Source of the DNA: Bradyrhizobium diazoefficiens | GTDB taxonomy: Bacteria; Pseudomonadota; Alphaproteobacteria; Rhizobiales; Xanthobacteraceae | Direction: 5' to 3' | Length of the DNA stretch: 64,000 nt | NCBI RefSeq assembly: GCF_018131015.1 | Contig: NZ_JAFCJJ010000002.1 | Location: 124,001 to 188,000 of the forward strand | Shown: piece by piece, positions 28,848 through 38,995 of the stretch | Position numbering within the stretch: the first letter of the stretch is position 1 | How the letters are laid out: every line of letters begins with the position of its first letter | Program-made: the position numbers and the translations under genes | The notes under the pieces: model-generated | Told to the model about the DNA's origin: nothing | Databases searched by the model: none | The model's input: the letters and a program-made list of their open reading frames with translations, nothing else

Positions 28848-30464
28848 ATGGATTTTTCAGGCGCATTCCAGGCGCGGGCAACCGCTGTCGTCGCAACCGC
28901 GCTGCTGGCGCTGATCGCGGCCTGCGCCGGCGCGCCACATGCCCGGGCCCAGTTCATCTGCGTGGACGGCTCCCCGTCCGATCAGGGCGCCACGGCGGCC
29001 GGATCAGGCGGCAATTTCGCCTGCGGGCCCTCCGCTGCTGCCGACGGTCTCGGCAGCAACAATTCCGCGATCGGGGCCGGCGCCAACGCCGGCGGCAGCG
29101 GCAGCGGCAACATCGCCGTCGGACCCGCCAACGCCAGCGGCGAGAACAGCTTCAACAGCGCCTCCGGATTTAACGCCCTGGCCAATGGCAACAACAGCTC
29201 CAACAGCGCGTCCGGGTTCAATTCCCAGGCCAACGGCGACGGCAGCAAGAACATCGCGAACGGGCGCAACGCCCAGGCCAACGGCGCCAGCAGCAGCAAC
29301 ATCGCGACCGGGTGGAGCGCCAAGGCCAACGGCGATTTCAGCAACAACATCGCGTCCGGAAACAACGCCAATGCCAGCGGCAGCAACAGCTCCAACAGCG
29401 CGTCCGGGCTTAACGCCCTGGCCAGCGGCGACGGCAGCAGGAACATCGCGACGGGACGCGGCGCCGATGCCAGCGGCGCCAGCAGCCGCAATCTCGCGAT
29501 CGGGTCGGTCGCCAAAGCCTACGGTGACGGCAGCGGCAACACCGCGACGGGGAGCAACGCCAACGCCTTCGGCAACGCCAGCAACAACATCGCGTCCGGG
29601 GGCAACTCCAGCGCGAGCGGCGATGGCAGTGCCAATATCGCGACCGGGTTGAATACCAATGCTAGCGGGTCCGGAAGCAATAACGTCGCGACAGGTAACG
29701 GCGCCATCGCGTACGGCGCCGCCAGCAACAACAGTGCGACCGGCTATCTCGCCCACGCCTATGGTGACGGCAGCAACAACACCGCGGCGGGGCGCAGCGC
29801 CAATGCCAGCGGCGCCGCGAGCTCCAACATTGCGGTCGGAAACAACGCCAACGCCAGCGGCAACGGTGTCGCGAACACCGCCGTCGGCAACGGCGCCAAC
29901 GCCACCGGCGCGAATTCCTCGGCCTTCGGCAATGGTGCTTCCGCAACCTTCGCGAACTCCACCGCGATCGGCAATGGCGCCACCGCTGTGCGCGCGAACC
30001 AGCAGGTCTACGGCACCGCGGCCAACACCTACACGATGGGCGGCCTCACCTCGGCCGCGAGCACGGCCGCGCAGTCCGGACCTGTGCAACTCGTCACCAC
30101 CGACGCCGCCGGCAACCTTGCCGCCACCTCGCTCGGCTCGCTCGGGCTTGCCGGCGCGGGCGACATTGCCGGCATCAACAGCCAGCTTGCCGGCATCAAT
30201 GCCCATCTCAACGACCTCGACGGAAAGACCGGCAAGGCGATGAACGGCGTCGCGATGGCCTTTGCGATGTCGGGCACGCCATGGCTGATGCCGTCGGAGA
30301 AGATCGCGATGAGCATGAACTGGGGCATGTTCCAGGGCACCAATGCGCTGTCATTGAGCACCGCACTCCGCGTCACCGACAATGTGCAGGCCAGCGGTGG
30401 CCTGTCCTGGGGCACCAATGGCGGCGGTGTCGGCGGACGCCTCGGAATGCGCGTCGGCTGGTGA
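28848..30464 (+). CDS. Trimeric autotransporter-like adhesin with 16-residue tandem head repeats
   Basis: The 538-residue protein has a signal peptide (cleavage near ARA, residue ~35), then about 20 imperfect 16-residue units of the form A-x-G-x-x-S-x-N-x-A-x-G-x-x-A-x, encoded by 48-bp tandem repeats at roughly 29090-29930. This is the YadA/collagen-like head repeat, a left-handed beta roll. A short linker (LAGINAHLNDLDGKTGKAMNGVAM) leads to about 65 C-terminal residues ending GVGGRLGMRVGW, like the four-strand YadA anchor. It should be a trimeric surface adhesin, small for its class and nearly without stalk. ATG at 28848 gives the signal. Confidence 0.85.
   Translation: MDFSGAFQARATAVVATALLALIAACAGAPHARAQFICVDGSPSDQGATAAGSGGNFACGPSAAADGLGSNNSAIGAGANAGGSGSGNIAVGPANASGENSFNSASGFNALANGNNSSNSASGFNSQANGDGSKNIANGRNAQANGASSSNIATGWSAKANGDFSNNIASGNNANASGSNSSNSASGLNALASGDGSRNIATGRGADASGASSRNLAIGSVAKAYGDGSGNTATGSNANAFGNASNNIASGGNSSASGDGSANIATGLNTNASGSGSNNVATGNGAIAYGAASNNSATGYLAHAYGDGSNNTAAGRSANASGAASSNIAVGNNANASGNGVANTAVGNGANATGANSSAFGNGASATFANSTAIGNGATAVRANQQVYGTAANTYTMGGLTSAASTAAQSGPVQLVTTDAAGNLAATSLGSLGLAGAGDIAGINSQLAGINAHLNDLDGKTGKAMNGVAMAFAMSGTPWLMPSEKIAMSMNWGMFQGTNALSLSTALRVTDNVQASGGLSWGTNGGGVGGRLGMRVGW
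29090..29930 (+). repeat. 48-bp tandem repeat array inside the adhesin gene
   Basis: The units are diverged at third positions and code for the 16-residue head motif. Frame is kept throughout. Such arrays vary in copy number between strains. Confidence 0.75.
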
Positions 30465-30480
30465 CAGGCGCGGCCGCTCC

Positions 30481-31026
30481 ATGAAATCGATTGCACGTGC
30501 CCTGGTCGCATTGCCGTTGCTGCTGGCGTGCGGCAGCGAACGCGCGGCGGCTCAGCAGCAGGCGCCTGCGGCCGCGCCCGCGCAACTGCCGGTCAGGCTG
30601 GAGCAGGCGCTCTATCTGATCCGCTCGACGCTGCTCACGCTCAACGATGCCAACCGCACCGGCAATTACACCGTGCTGCGCGACCTCGCCGCGCCAGATT
30701 TCCAGGCGCGCAACACCGCCGCCGATCTCGGATTGAATTTTCTCGACCTGCGGCGCCGCAATTTCGATCTCTACGCCGCCGCATTGCTGGCGCCGCAATT
30801 TTCCGCGGCTCCAAGCCTCGACCAGCAGGGCATGCTGCGCCTGGCCGGCTACATCCCGACCCAGCCGCTTCAGATCAGGTTCGATCTCACCTTCCAGATG
30901 GTCGCCGGCCAATGGCGCCTGTTCGCGATCGCCATCGCAACGCCGGAAGCGGTCCCCGCGCAGCCGCAGGTCCAGGCACCGGCAAAGCCGGCTGCGCCCG
31001 CGTCCGCGCAGAAGAAGTCGCCGTGA
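30481..31026 (+). CDS. Small exported (possible lipo-)protein next to the adhesin
   Basis: I do not recognise a family. The 181-residue product starts MKSIARALVALPLLLACGSE, with either a lipobox-like LLAC or a standard cleavage at AAAQQ. The middle (residues about 40-155) is mixed alpha/beta: LEQALYLIRSTLLTLNDANRTGNYTVLRDLAAPDF and FDLTFQMVAGQWRLFAIAIA resemble DUF4864/NTF2-like exported domains. A Pro/Ala-rich tail follows. It lies 16 bp after the adhesin stop and is thus likely co-expressed; a role in adhesin export or anchoring is only a guess. Confidence 0.7.
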   Translation: MKSIARALVALPLLLACGSERAAAQQQAPAAAPAQLPVRLEQALYLIRSTLLTLNDANRTGNYTVLRDLAAPDFQARNTAADLGLNFLDLRRRNFDLYAAALLAPQFSAAPSLDQQGMLRLAGYIPTQPLQIRFDLTFQMVAGQWRLFAIAIATPEAVPAQPQVQAPAKPAAPASAQKKSP

Positions 31027-31389
31027 GTGCCGGGCCTATTTTTTTCCAGCGAAATTGCACCCGCACGCGCTCCCCTTCCGCGCGCTCAATGTCTTTGCCC
31101 TCGGACTCGACGAAAATCGTCGGGGGCTCCTTCGGGACCCGCGCTGCCGGAATGCCGCAAATGAATCGCGGTCGGGCAGCATGGCGGTAAAATAGGACCG
31201 CAGACGTGCGGTACCGGCAATACGCCACCTTGATTGAACCTATTGGCGATCGCCGCGTCCGCGCATCCCGGATGCCGCTTAAGGCACCATTAAGCCGCCC
31301 TTAGCGAATGCCCCCTAGGCTCGCGGCCGTCCATTTCCCTAGCTCCCCGGCCCAGGGCCGATTGTTGCAGTAAGTCAGAGCGTTTTCGG
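31027..31389. other. Intergenic stretch without a recognised gene
   Basis: This 363-bp region contains a short minus-strand open frame (30887-31228), but it overlaps the exported-protein gene and has no recognisable features. A candidate promoter for the prenyltransferase gene is likely in the last 150 bp, which is more AT-rich around 31190-31260. Nothing else was seen. Confidence 0.4.
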
Positions 31390-32700
31390 ATGGAGCAGCC
31401 TGCCCTTCAGTATCAATCTGGCGCGCGCGAGCCGGCTCCGGCGCCGGCGCGGGTTCTCGTCATCGATCTCGAGGGCGCGCTGCTGCGCTCGGAACTACTG
31501 ATGGAGGCGCTGTTCACCCGGCCCGGCCGCATGCTGGCGCGCTTCGGCGCGGGCGGACGGGCGGGCATGGCGGCGCTCACGGACGTCCTGGCGCGCGCCC
31601 GGATCGACTACGCCCATCTGCCCTATGATGCCGGCGTGCTGAACCGGGCGCTGGCGGCGCGGGCGCGGGGCGAGCGGATCTTTCTCCTCGCCGATCGTTT
31701 CACCCGCCATGCCGAAGCGATCGCGGCCCATCTCGGCTTCGACGGCGTCGTCACCTCCGATCTTGCCGGAGGCGCGCCGTTCGACCCCGCTGACGTCGAT
31801 CGCATCCGTGAAGGCGGCAGCAGGCGCGCGAGCCTGAAGGTCTGGGTGAAGGCGCTGCGGGTCTACCAATACGCCAAGAACACGCTGGTGTTCGTGCCTG
31901 TCATCACCGCGCATGAGATGAACCTTGCCGCGCTCGGCTACGCGCTGCTGGCGTTCCTTGCGTTCTCGGCCTGCGCCTCCGGCGCCTATCTGATGAACGA
32001 CCTGCTGGATCTTTCCGCCGACCGCCAGCATCCGACCAAGCGCCATCGCCCGCTTGCCTCGGGCGCCTTGCCGATCTCCTCGGCCCTATCAGCAATTCCG
32101 GCGCTGTGGGCCTTCGCGGTCGCGGCCAGCCTCTGCATCTCGCCGCTGTTCCTCGGCGTGCTCGCCGCCTATCTCGCCACCACCATCGCCTATTCGCTCG
32201 TGCTCAAGCGCAAGATGCTGGTCGACGTCGTCACGCTCGCCGGCCTCTACAGCCTGCGCATCATCGCGGGCGCGGTCGGCGTCGGCGTCGTGCTGTCGGA
32301 ATGGCTGCTGATCTTCTCGCTGTTCGTGTTCACCTCGCTGGCGCTGATCAAGCGCTTCAGCGAGCTCAGCATGCGCGAGAGCGCCGGGCTCAAGGATCCC
32401 AGCAACCGCGACTACCGGATCACCGATTTGCATGTCATCGCCGCGATGGCGGCGGCGAGCGCCATGAACGCGGTCACCGTGTTCTCGCTCTATGTGTCCT
32501 CCTCGGCAGTGACGCCGCTCTACAGCCGTCCCTGGATGCTGTGGTTGCTCAATCCGCTCCTGCTCTACTGGTTCGGCCGCGCCCTGATGATGGCGCATCG
32601 CCGCGAGATGCCGGACGACCCGATCCTCTACGCCTTCCGCGACGGCCCCAGCCGCATCACGGTGGCGGCGATGATCTGCATCATGCTGGCGGCGATCTGA
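31390..32700 (+). CDS. HAD-like/UbiA fusion prenyltransferase
   Basis: The 436-residue protein joins a degenerate HAD-like domain (residues about 20-140: VIDLEGALLRSEL, FLLADRFT) to an eight-helix UbiA prenyltransferase domain (about 150-436). The UbiA motif NDLLDLSADRQHPTKRHRPLASG (203-225) supplies the metal-binding aspartates; the later RKMLVDVVTLAGLYSLRIIAG fits the group that includes decaprenyl-phosphoribose synthase. It may transfer phosphoribosyl diphosphate to a prenyl phosphate for the DprE1/E2-like pair 5 kb upstream. In HAD motif I the second aspartate is Glu, so the phosphatase part may be inactive. Confidence 0.84.
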   Translation: MEQPALQYQSGAREPAPAPARVLVIDLEGALLRSELLMEALFTRPGRMLARFGAGGRAGMAALTDVLARARIDYAHLPYDAGVLNRALAARARGERIFLLADRFTRHAEAIAAHLGFDGVVTSDLAGGAPFDPADVDRIREGGSRRASLKVWVKALRVYQYAKNTLVFVPVITAHEMNLAALGYALLAFLAFSACASGAYLMNDLLDLSADRQHPTKRHRPLASGALPISSALSAIPALWAFAVAASLCISPLFLGVLAAYLATTIAYSLVLKRKMLVDVVTLAGLYSLRIIAGAVGVGVVLSEWLLIFSLFVFTSLALIKRFSELSMRESAGLKDPSNRDYRITDLHVIAAMAAASAMNAVTVFSLYVSSSAVTPLYSRPWMLWLLNPLLLYWFGRALMMAHRREMPDDPILYAFRDGPSRITVAAMICIMLAAI

Positions 32701-32795
32701 AGCTTGCGCGGCCCGCCCGCAGCGGATACATCGCGGGCAATCCCGATTAGCTTATGATGCCGAAGCAACCGATTCGACCGAAGGTTTGACACGCC

Positions 32796-33410
32796 ATGAC
32801 CGTACGCCTGCATCGCGGCGACCTCCCCGACCTGTCCCGCTACACCAAGGCGGTGGCGATCGACACCGAGACCATGGGGCTCAACCCGCATCGCGACCGG
32901 CTCTGCGTGGTGCAGCTCTCGCCCGGCGACGGCAGCGCCGACGTGGTGCAGATCCCCAAGGGCCATACCGACGCGCCGAACCTGAAGGCCCTGCTCGCCG
33001 ACCCCGCGATCACAAAAATCTTCCACTTCGCCCGCTTCGACGTCGCGGTGCTCTACCAGACCTTCGGCGTCATGACCGGCCCGATCTACTGCACCAAGAT
33101 CGCCTCGCGCCTGACCCGCACCTATACCGATCGCCACGGCCTCAAGGACCTCGTGCGCGAGGTGCTCAATGTCGACCTGTCAAAGCAGCAGCAATCCAGC
33201 GACTGGGGTTCCGACAGCCTGACCGAGCCGCAGCTCGCCTATGCCGCCTCCGACGTTCTGCATCTGCATGCCCTGCGCGAGCGGCTCGATGCCATGCTGG
33301 TGCGGGAGGGCCGCACCCAGCTGGCAAAAGCCTGTTTCGACTTCCTGCCGACCCGCGCCTTGCTCGACCTCCAGGGCTGGGCCGAGGAGGACATTTTTGC
33401 GCATTCCTGA
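32796..33410 (+). CDS. Ribonuclease D-like 3'-5' exonuclease (short form)
   Basis: The 204-residue protein contains the DnaQ-type exonuclease fold: VAIDTETMGLN (Exo I, DxE), FHFARFDVAVLYQ (Exo II), and YAASDVLHLHAL (Exo III) with metal-binding Asp/Glu residues intact. It lacks the HRDC domains of full RNase D, as do many alphaproteobacterial forms. The likely role is 3' trimming of stable RNA. Upstream of the lptCAB cluster on the same strand, with an odd 15-bp tandem repeat in between. Confidence 0.88.
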   Translation: MTVRLHRGDLPDLSRYTKAVAIDTETMGLNPHRDRLCVVQLSPGDGSADVVQIPKGHTDAPNLKALLADPAITKIFHFARFDVAVLYQTFGVMTGPIYCTKIASRLTRTYTDRHGLKDLVREVLNVDLSKQQQSSDWGSDSLTEPQLAYAASDVLHLHALRERLDAMLVREGRTQLAKACFDFLPTRALLDLQGWAEEDIFAHS

Positions 33411-33464
33411 ACCGGCTGCGGCAAGCCGGAGCCGCCGCCCCGTTTCGGACACTTTCGTCACGGC

Positions 33465-33539
33465 CTGTCCAAGTCCGATCTGTCCAAGTCTGATCTGTCC
33501 AAGTCTGATCTGTCCAAGTCTGATCTGTCCAAGGCTGCA
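33465..33539 (+). repeat. Five tandem copies of a 15-bp unit (CTGTCCAAGTCTGAT)
   Basis: Copies begin at 33465, 33480, 33495, 33510 and 33525; the middle three are identical, the first has one change and the last is partly diverged. The array sits in the RNase D-lptC gap, 74 bp before the lptC start. In-frame on the minus strand it would read SDLDR repeats, but no gene is evident. Confidence 0.95.
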
Positions 33540-33612
33540 TATTTTGGCGGTGCCGGATACAATGGCCGCCTTCGACCGGTGAGCGACGCCTGGAAGCGAC
33601 ACATCTGGAGCA

Positions 33613-34350
33613 GTGGTGAATTCGGCCCAGAATCCAACCTACGACGCCGCGCTTGCGGCGAAGTTTGCCCAGGCGGCACGCCACAGCCGCTTGGTGCGGA
33701 TCCTGCGCGTCGCGGTGCCGGGCACGGTGGCCGCATCCATGGCTGCGATCGTGGTTTATTCGACCTTGCTCAATCCCTACCTTAAGATTCCCATCAAGCT
33801 CGATTCCGGAAACCTGGTGGTGTCGGGCACCAAGATCACGATGGAATCGCCGCATCTGTCCGGCTACACGCCGGACCAGCGGCCCTATGAGCTCTGGGCC
33901 AAGACCGCGACGCAGGACATCACCGACACCGACCATGTCGACCTCGCGGACCTGCGTGCGAAAGTGCTGATGGAAGACCAGTCGACCCTGTTCCTCGATG
34001 CCCGCACCGGCCGGTTCGACAACAAGCAGCAGCAGCTCGACCTGCACAAGGACATCTTCCTGCGCACCTCGACCGGCTATGAGGCGCGGCTGAACTCGGC
34101 CTTCGTCGACATGGGCAAGGGCACGGTCTCCTCGGACGACCATGTCGACGTCAAGCTGACCAACGGGACGCTGACCGCCGATCGCCTGCGCATCACCGAA
34201 GGCGGCGACGTCATTCGCTTCGAAGGCAATGTCGTGATGTACCTGGACAAGATCGGCACGGATGACGCGGCCGCGCCGGCCCCTCCGGTCGAGCAGCCCG
34301 CGCCGTCGCCGGCGCCGAAGTCCAAAAACAAGTCCGCCAATTCAAGATGA
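33613..34350 (+). CDS. lptC: LPS export periplasmic bridge protein LptC
   Basis: The 245-residue protein has one N-terminal membrane anchor (residues about 33-54, ILRVAVPGTVAASMAAIVVYS) and a periplasmic beta-jellyroll (DUF1239/LptC family) with FDNKQQQLDLHKDIFLRTSTGYEA and SDDHVDVKLTNGTLTADRLRI. LptC takes LPS from the LptBFG pump and hands it to LptA. The start is GTG at 33613 with GGAG upstream. The C-terminus is Pro/Ala/Lys-rich. Its stop overlaps lptA by ATGA. Confidence 0.9.
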   Translation: MVNSAQNPTYDAALAAKFAQAARHSRLVRILRVAVPGTVAASMAAIVVYSTLLNPYLKIPIKLDSGNLVVSGTKITMESPHLSGYTPDQRPYELWAKTATQDITDTDHVDLADLRAKVLMEDQSTLFLDARTGRFDNKQQQLDLHKDIFLRTSTGYEARLNSAFVDMGKGTVSSDDHVDVKLTNGTLTADRLRITEGGDVIRFEGNVVMYLDKIGTDDAAAPAPPVEQPAPSPAPKSKNKSANSR

Positions 34351-35087
34351 TTTTCATGTCCAAGTTTTTTTCGCGCAGCGAAACCAAGCGAAGCGCTGGC
34401 CCGGCTGCGATTGCCGTCATCGCCGCGCTGGTCGCAACGGGTGCGGCAGTCGCACAGGGCAGCATGTCGGGCGTGCCCAACGCGATGCAGGGCTTCTCGC
34501 AAAACCGCGATCAGCCGATCCAGATCGAGGCCGCTTCGCTCGAGATGCGTGACAAGAAGAAGGAGGCGACCTTCGCCGGCAATGTGAAGGTCGTGCAGGG
34601 TGACACCACCATGACCTCGAAGACGCTGGTGGTGTTCTACGAGTCCAGCGGCGACAAGCCGGCTGTGCCCGCGGCGAAGGGGGCCAAGGCCGCGCCGATG
34701 CAGTCGGCGACGCCAGGGCCCGGCGGCGCCTCCTCGATCAAGCGGCTGGAAGCGCGCGGCAACGTCGTGGTCACCCAGAAGGACCAGGTGGTGACCGGCG
34801 AGACCGCGGTATTCGACACCAAGACCAATCTCATCACCATGCTCGGCGGTTCGGGCCAGGTCGTCCTGACGCAATGCAAGAACGTGATGCGCGGCGACCG
34901 GTTGACGGTCGACATGACCACCGGGGTATCCCGCGTCGAGTCCGACACCGGCCGTGTGCAGGTGCTGCTGCCCCAGGGCGGCGGCAGCGATTGCGGGCCG
35001 GGCGTACCGGCAGGGCCGGGGGCACAAGGGGCCAAGCCCGGCGCAGGGTTGCCTCTGCCATTGCCGGGCGCAAATAAACAGAAGTGA
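34347..35087 (+). CDS. lptA: LPS transport periplasmic protein LptA
   Basis: The 246-residue protein has a signal peptide (VIAALVATGAAVAQ, residues about 25-40) and an OstA/LptA domain: IQIEAASLEMRDKKKEATFAGNVKVVQGD and VTGETAVFDTKTNLITMLGGSGQVVLTQ. LptA polymers form the periplasmic bridge for LPS. A Pro/Ala/Gly-rich loop (residues ~105-125) interrupts the fold and the C-terminus is Gly/Pro-rich. It is translationally coupled to lptC. Confidence 0.92.
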   Translation: MIFMSKFFSRSETKRSAGPAAIAVIAALVATGAAVAQGSMSGVPNAMQGFSQNRDQPIQIEAASLEMRDKKKEATFAGNVKVVQGDTTMTSKTLVVFYESSGDKPAVPAAKGAKAAPMQSATPGPGGASSIKRLEARGNVVVTQKDQVVTGETAVFDTKTNLITMLGGSGQVVLTQCKNVMRGDRLTVDMTTGVSRVESDTGRVQVLLPQGGGSDCGPGVPAGPGAQGAKPGAGLPLPLPGANKQK

Positions 35088-35314
35088 ATTCAAAAGCTTG
35101 GACCTGATCCCGACGATCCCCGGTTGAAGCGGGCCCGACAAGACTGTATCTACCGCACGGGGCTTTCGAGGCGGGAATCGGCCGCTGACCGGGGGTGTTT
35201 CGCTGGGCAATGAAACATCCGTTCACTCATGCTGCGTTGGCGAATCCTTGAGGGCCGTCGCGGCAGATTGCGCGGGCACCGCGCAGGATCAGCTTGGAAG
35301 GCTAGAAGGCGGGG

Positions 35315-36310
<996 letters not shown>

Positions 36311-36398
36311 CCCGATTTTTGCATTCGTCAAGACGTGTACATCGGGTTTGGACTAGGATAAGCAAGAATCGGACCAATTTTGGAACGGTTCTTGGTAC

Positions 36399-38039
36399 AT
36401 GGCGCTGACACAGAGATTAGAGTTCCGGCAGTCGCAGTCGCTGGTGATGACGCCGCAGCTGATGCAGGCGATCAAGCTGCTGCAACTGTCCAATCTCGAT
36501 CTCACCACCTTCGTGGAAGAGGAACTCGAGCGGAACCCCCTGCTGGAGCGGGCCAATGACGAGTCCCCCGGCGGCGAGGCCCCGGCCGAGGCCGGCCAGT
36601 TTAGCGACCACGATGGGGACGATTCGGGCAGCCAAGGTGACGGTCATGGCGAAAGTGACGGCTTTGGCGGCAGCGGGGACGCCTTCGAGCCGGGCCAGGA
36701 AGAGTGGATGAGCAAGGATCTCGGCAGCCGCGCCGAGATCGAGCAGACCCTGGACACGGGCCTGGACAACGTCTTCTCCGAGGAGCCCGCCGAGGCGGCC
36801 GCGCGCAACGCCCAGGACGCGGCGCCGACCACCTATACCGAATGGGGCGGCGGCGCCTCCGGTGACGAGGACTACAATCTCGAGGCGTTCGTCGCCGCGG
36901 AGACCACGCTCGCCGATCATCTCGCCGAGCAATTGTCGGTGGCCTTTACAGGCCCGGCGCAGCGCATGATCGGCAAATATCTGATCGACCTCGTCGACGA
37001 GGCCGGCTACCTCCCGCCCGATCTCGGCCAGGCAGCCGAGCGTCTTGGCGCATCGCAAAAGGACGTCGATGACGTCCTTGCCGTGCTGCAAAAATTCGAT
37101 CCGCCCGGCGTCTGCGCGCGCAATCTGAGCGAATGCCTGGCGATCCAGCTCCGCGAGCTCGACCGCTACGATCCGGCGATGCGGGCGCTGGTCGAGCATC
37201 TCGACCTCCTCGCCAAGCGCGACATCGGCGCCCTTCGAAAACTCTGCGGCGTCGACGACGAGGACATCGCCGACATGATCGGCGAGATCCGCCGCCTCAA
37301 TCCCAAGCCCGGCATGAAGTTCGGCTCGGCCCGGCTCCAGACCATGGTGCCGGACGTCTATGTCCGCCCGGGTCCGGATGGTGGCTGGCATGTCGAGCTC
37401 AACAGCGACACCTTGCCGCGCGTGCTGGTCAACCAGACCTATTATTCCGAGCTCTCGAAGAAGATCGGCAAGGACGGCGACAAGTCCTATTTCACCGACG
37501 CGCTGCAGAACGCGACCTGGCTGGTGCGCGCGCTCGACCAGCGCGCCCGCACCATCCTGAAGGTTGCAACCGAGATCGTGCGGCAGCAGGACGGCTTCTT
37601 CACCCATGGCGTCGCGCACCTGCGGCCGCTCAATCTGAAAGCGGTGGCCGACGCCATCCAGATGCACGAATCCACGGTGTCGCGCGTCACCGCCAACAAG
37701 TACATGGCGACGAATCGCGGCACGTTCGAGCTGAAATACTTCTTCACGGCGTCGATCGCATCGGCCGACGGCGGCGAGGCGCACTCGGCCGAGGCCGTGC
37801 GTCACCACATCAAGCAGCTCATCGATGCGGAAGAGCCGTCCGCGATCCTGTCGGATGACACCATCGTGGAACGCTTGCGCGGCTCGGGCATTGATATAGC
37901 CCGCCGCACGGTCGCGAAGTACCGCGAAGCCATGCGCATCCCCTCCTCGGTGCAACGGCGCCGCGACAAGCAGAGTGCCCTTGGCAACGTCCTGTCCACC
38001 GCTCTGTCCGACCGCTCCCGCAACACCGAGCCGGCCTGA
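36399..38039 (+). CDS. rpoN: RNA polymerase sigma-54 factor
   Basis: The 546-residue factor has the Gln/Leu-rich region I (MALTQRLEFRQSQSLVMTPQLMQAIKLLQ), an acidic region II (residues about 50-130), the core-binding and HTH parts, and the RpoN box ARRTVAKYRE at 501-510. It directs transcription of nitrogen-fixation, assimilation and other genes from -24/-12 promoters. The location beside lptB, hpf and ptsN is the standard proteobacterial one. Bradyrhizobia usually carry a second rpoN elsewhere. Confidence 0.97.
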   Translation: MALTQRLEFRQSQSLVMTPQLMQAIKLLQLSNLDLTTFVEEELERNPLLERANDESPGGEAPAEAGQFSDHDGDDSGSQGDGHGESDGFGGSGDAFEPGQEEWMSKDLGSRAEIEQTLDTGLDNVFSEEPAEAAARNAQDAAPTTYTEWGGGASGDEDYNLEAFVAAETTLADHLAEQLSVAFTGPAQRMIGKYLIDLVDEAGYLPPDLGQAAERLGASQKDVDDVLAVLQKFDPPGVCARNLSECLAIQLRELDRYDPAMRALVEHLDLLAKRDIGALRKLCGVDDEDIADMIGEIRRLNPKPGMKFGSARLQTMVPDVYVRPGPDGGWHVELNSDTLPRVLVNQTYYSELSKKIGKDGDKSYFTDALQNATWLVRALDQRARTILKVATEIVRQQDGFFTHGVAHLRPLNLKAVADAIQMHESTVSRVTANKYMATNRGTFELKYFFTASIASADGGEAHSAEAVRHHIKQLIDAEEPSAILSDDTIVERLRGSGIDIARRTVAKYREAMRIPSSVQRRRDKQSALGNVLSTALSDRSRNTEPA

Positions 38040-38122
38040 TTGCGCTGGCGCGAAATCGCGCTACTGTCGATCTTCCATCGAGACCGGTCCAAGCTGGGCG
38101 ATCAAACCAAGCGAGGCATCAC

Positions 38123-38740
38123 ATGACCCTCCGGATTTCGGGAAAAAGCGTCAGCGTCGGCGAGGCCCTGCGCGGCCGCGTTACCGACCGGACCGAGGAG
38201 GTCCTGCGCAAATATTTCGACGGTAACTATTCCGGCCACATCACGCTCTCCAAGGACGGTTTCGGCTTCCGCACCGACTGTGCGCTGCATCTTGATTCGG
38301 GAATTACGCTGGAAGCCGATTCGAACGCGCCGGACGCGTATGCCAGCGCCGACCAGGCGCTGCTGATGATCGAGAAGCGGCTCAAGCGCTACAAGAGCCG
38401 GCTCAAGGACCGTTCGGCCCGCAAGGCTCATGTCGCTTCCGCGGCGCTCGCAGCGCTCGACGCGACGAGCTACGTGCTGGAGGCCCCCGGCGAGGGCGAG
38501 GACGACGACGAGGTCACCGGCTACAACCCCGTGATCATCGCCGAGGCGACCACCTCGCTGAAGCAGCTCTCGGTCAGCGAGGCCGTCATGGAACTCGACC
38601 TCAGCGGCGCGCCCTGCCTGGTATTCCAGCATGGCTCCTCGGGCCGGGTGAACATCATCTACCGCCGGGCCGACGGCAATGTCGGCTGGATCGACCCTCC
38701 GGGCGCCAAGCCGGACGGCCAGGCGGGAGGCAAGGGCTGA
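38123..38740 (+). CDS. hpf: Long-form ribosome hibernation promoting factor
   Basis: The 205-residue protein has the N-terminal HPF/RaiA domain (MTLRISGKSVSVGEALRGRVTDRTEEVLRKYF) and a C-terminal dimerisation domain (ATTSLKQLSVSEAVMELDLSGAPCLVFQHGSSGRVNIIYRRADGNVGWI). The long form pairs two 70S ribosomes into inactive 100S dimers in stationary phase. A charged linker of about 40 residues joins the parts. It follows rpoN and precedes ptsN. Confidence 0.95.
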   Translation: MTLRISGKSVSVGEALRGRVTDRTEEVLRKYFDGNYSGHITLSKDGFGFRTDCALHLDSGITLEADSNAPDAYASADQALLMIEKRLKRYKSRLKDRSARKAHVASAALAALDATSYVLEAPGEGEDDDEVTGYNPVIIAEATTSLKQLSVSEAVMELDLSGAPCLVFQHGSSGRVNIIYRRADGNVGWIDPPGAKPDGQAGGKG

Positions 38741-38995
38741 CTGAGTTGGTCCGGGCTGGCCTGGGCCGCCTTGGGCCGACTTGGGCCGACCCCGTAGCAA
38801 CCACGGGTCTTAACAATGAGCGGGGCAAAGCTGCTCGCGGGAGTTGGCACCGCCATTGCGTTGGAGTAGAAGCGCCCCACATCAGGACCGGGCTAAGTCC
38901 CCCTCCTGCTTCACCTTCTTGACGCCGGCCGGGCTCGGTTCACCGAGCAGGCCAATTTCGGAACCTGACGGTTTAATTCACCTCGGAAAGCTTCC

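Noticed and set aside
29004..30206. 400-codon open frame on the strand opposite the adhesin repeats
   Set aside because: It mirrors the high-GC tandem repeats of the adhesin gene, has a low-complexity Gly/Val/Arg composition, no ribosome site and no domain.
30887..31228. Minus-strand 113-codon frame after the exported-protein gene
   Set aside because: It overlaps that gene, is Arg/Pro-rich without domain or ribosome site.
33465..33539. Short tandem repeat as a CRISPR array
   Set aside because: Copies are head-to-tail with no spacers, and no cas genes are nearby.
33458..33736. Minus-strand frame reading SDLDR repeats
   Set aside because: The repeat length of 15 bp keeps all frames open; the rest of the frame is antisense to lptC and has no recognisable protein character.
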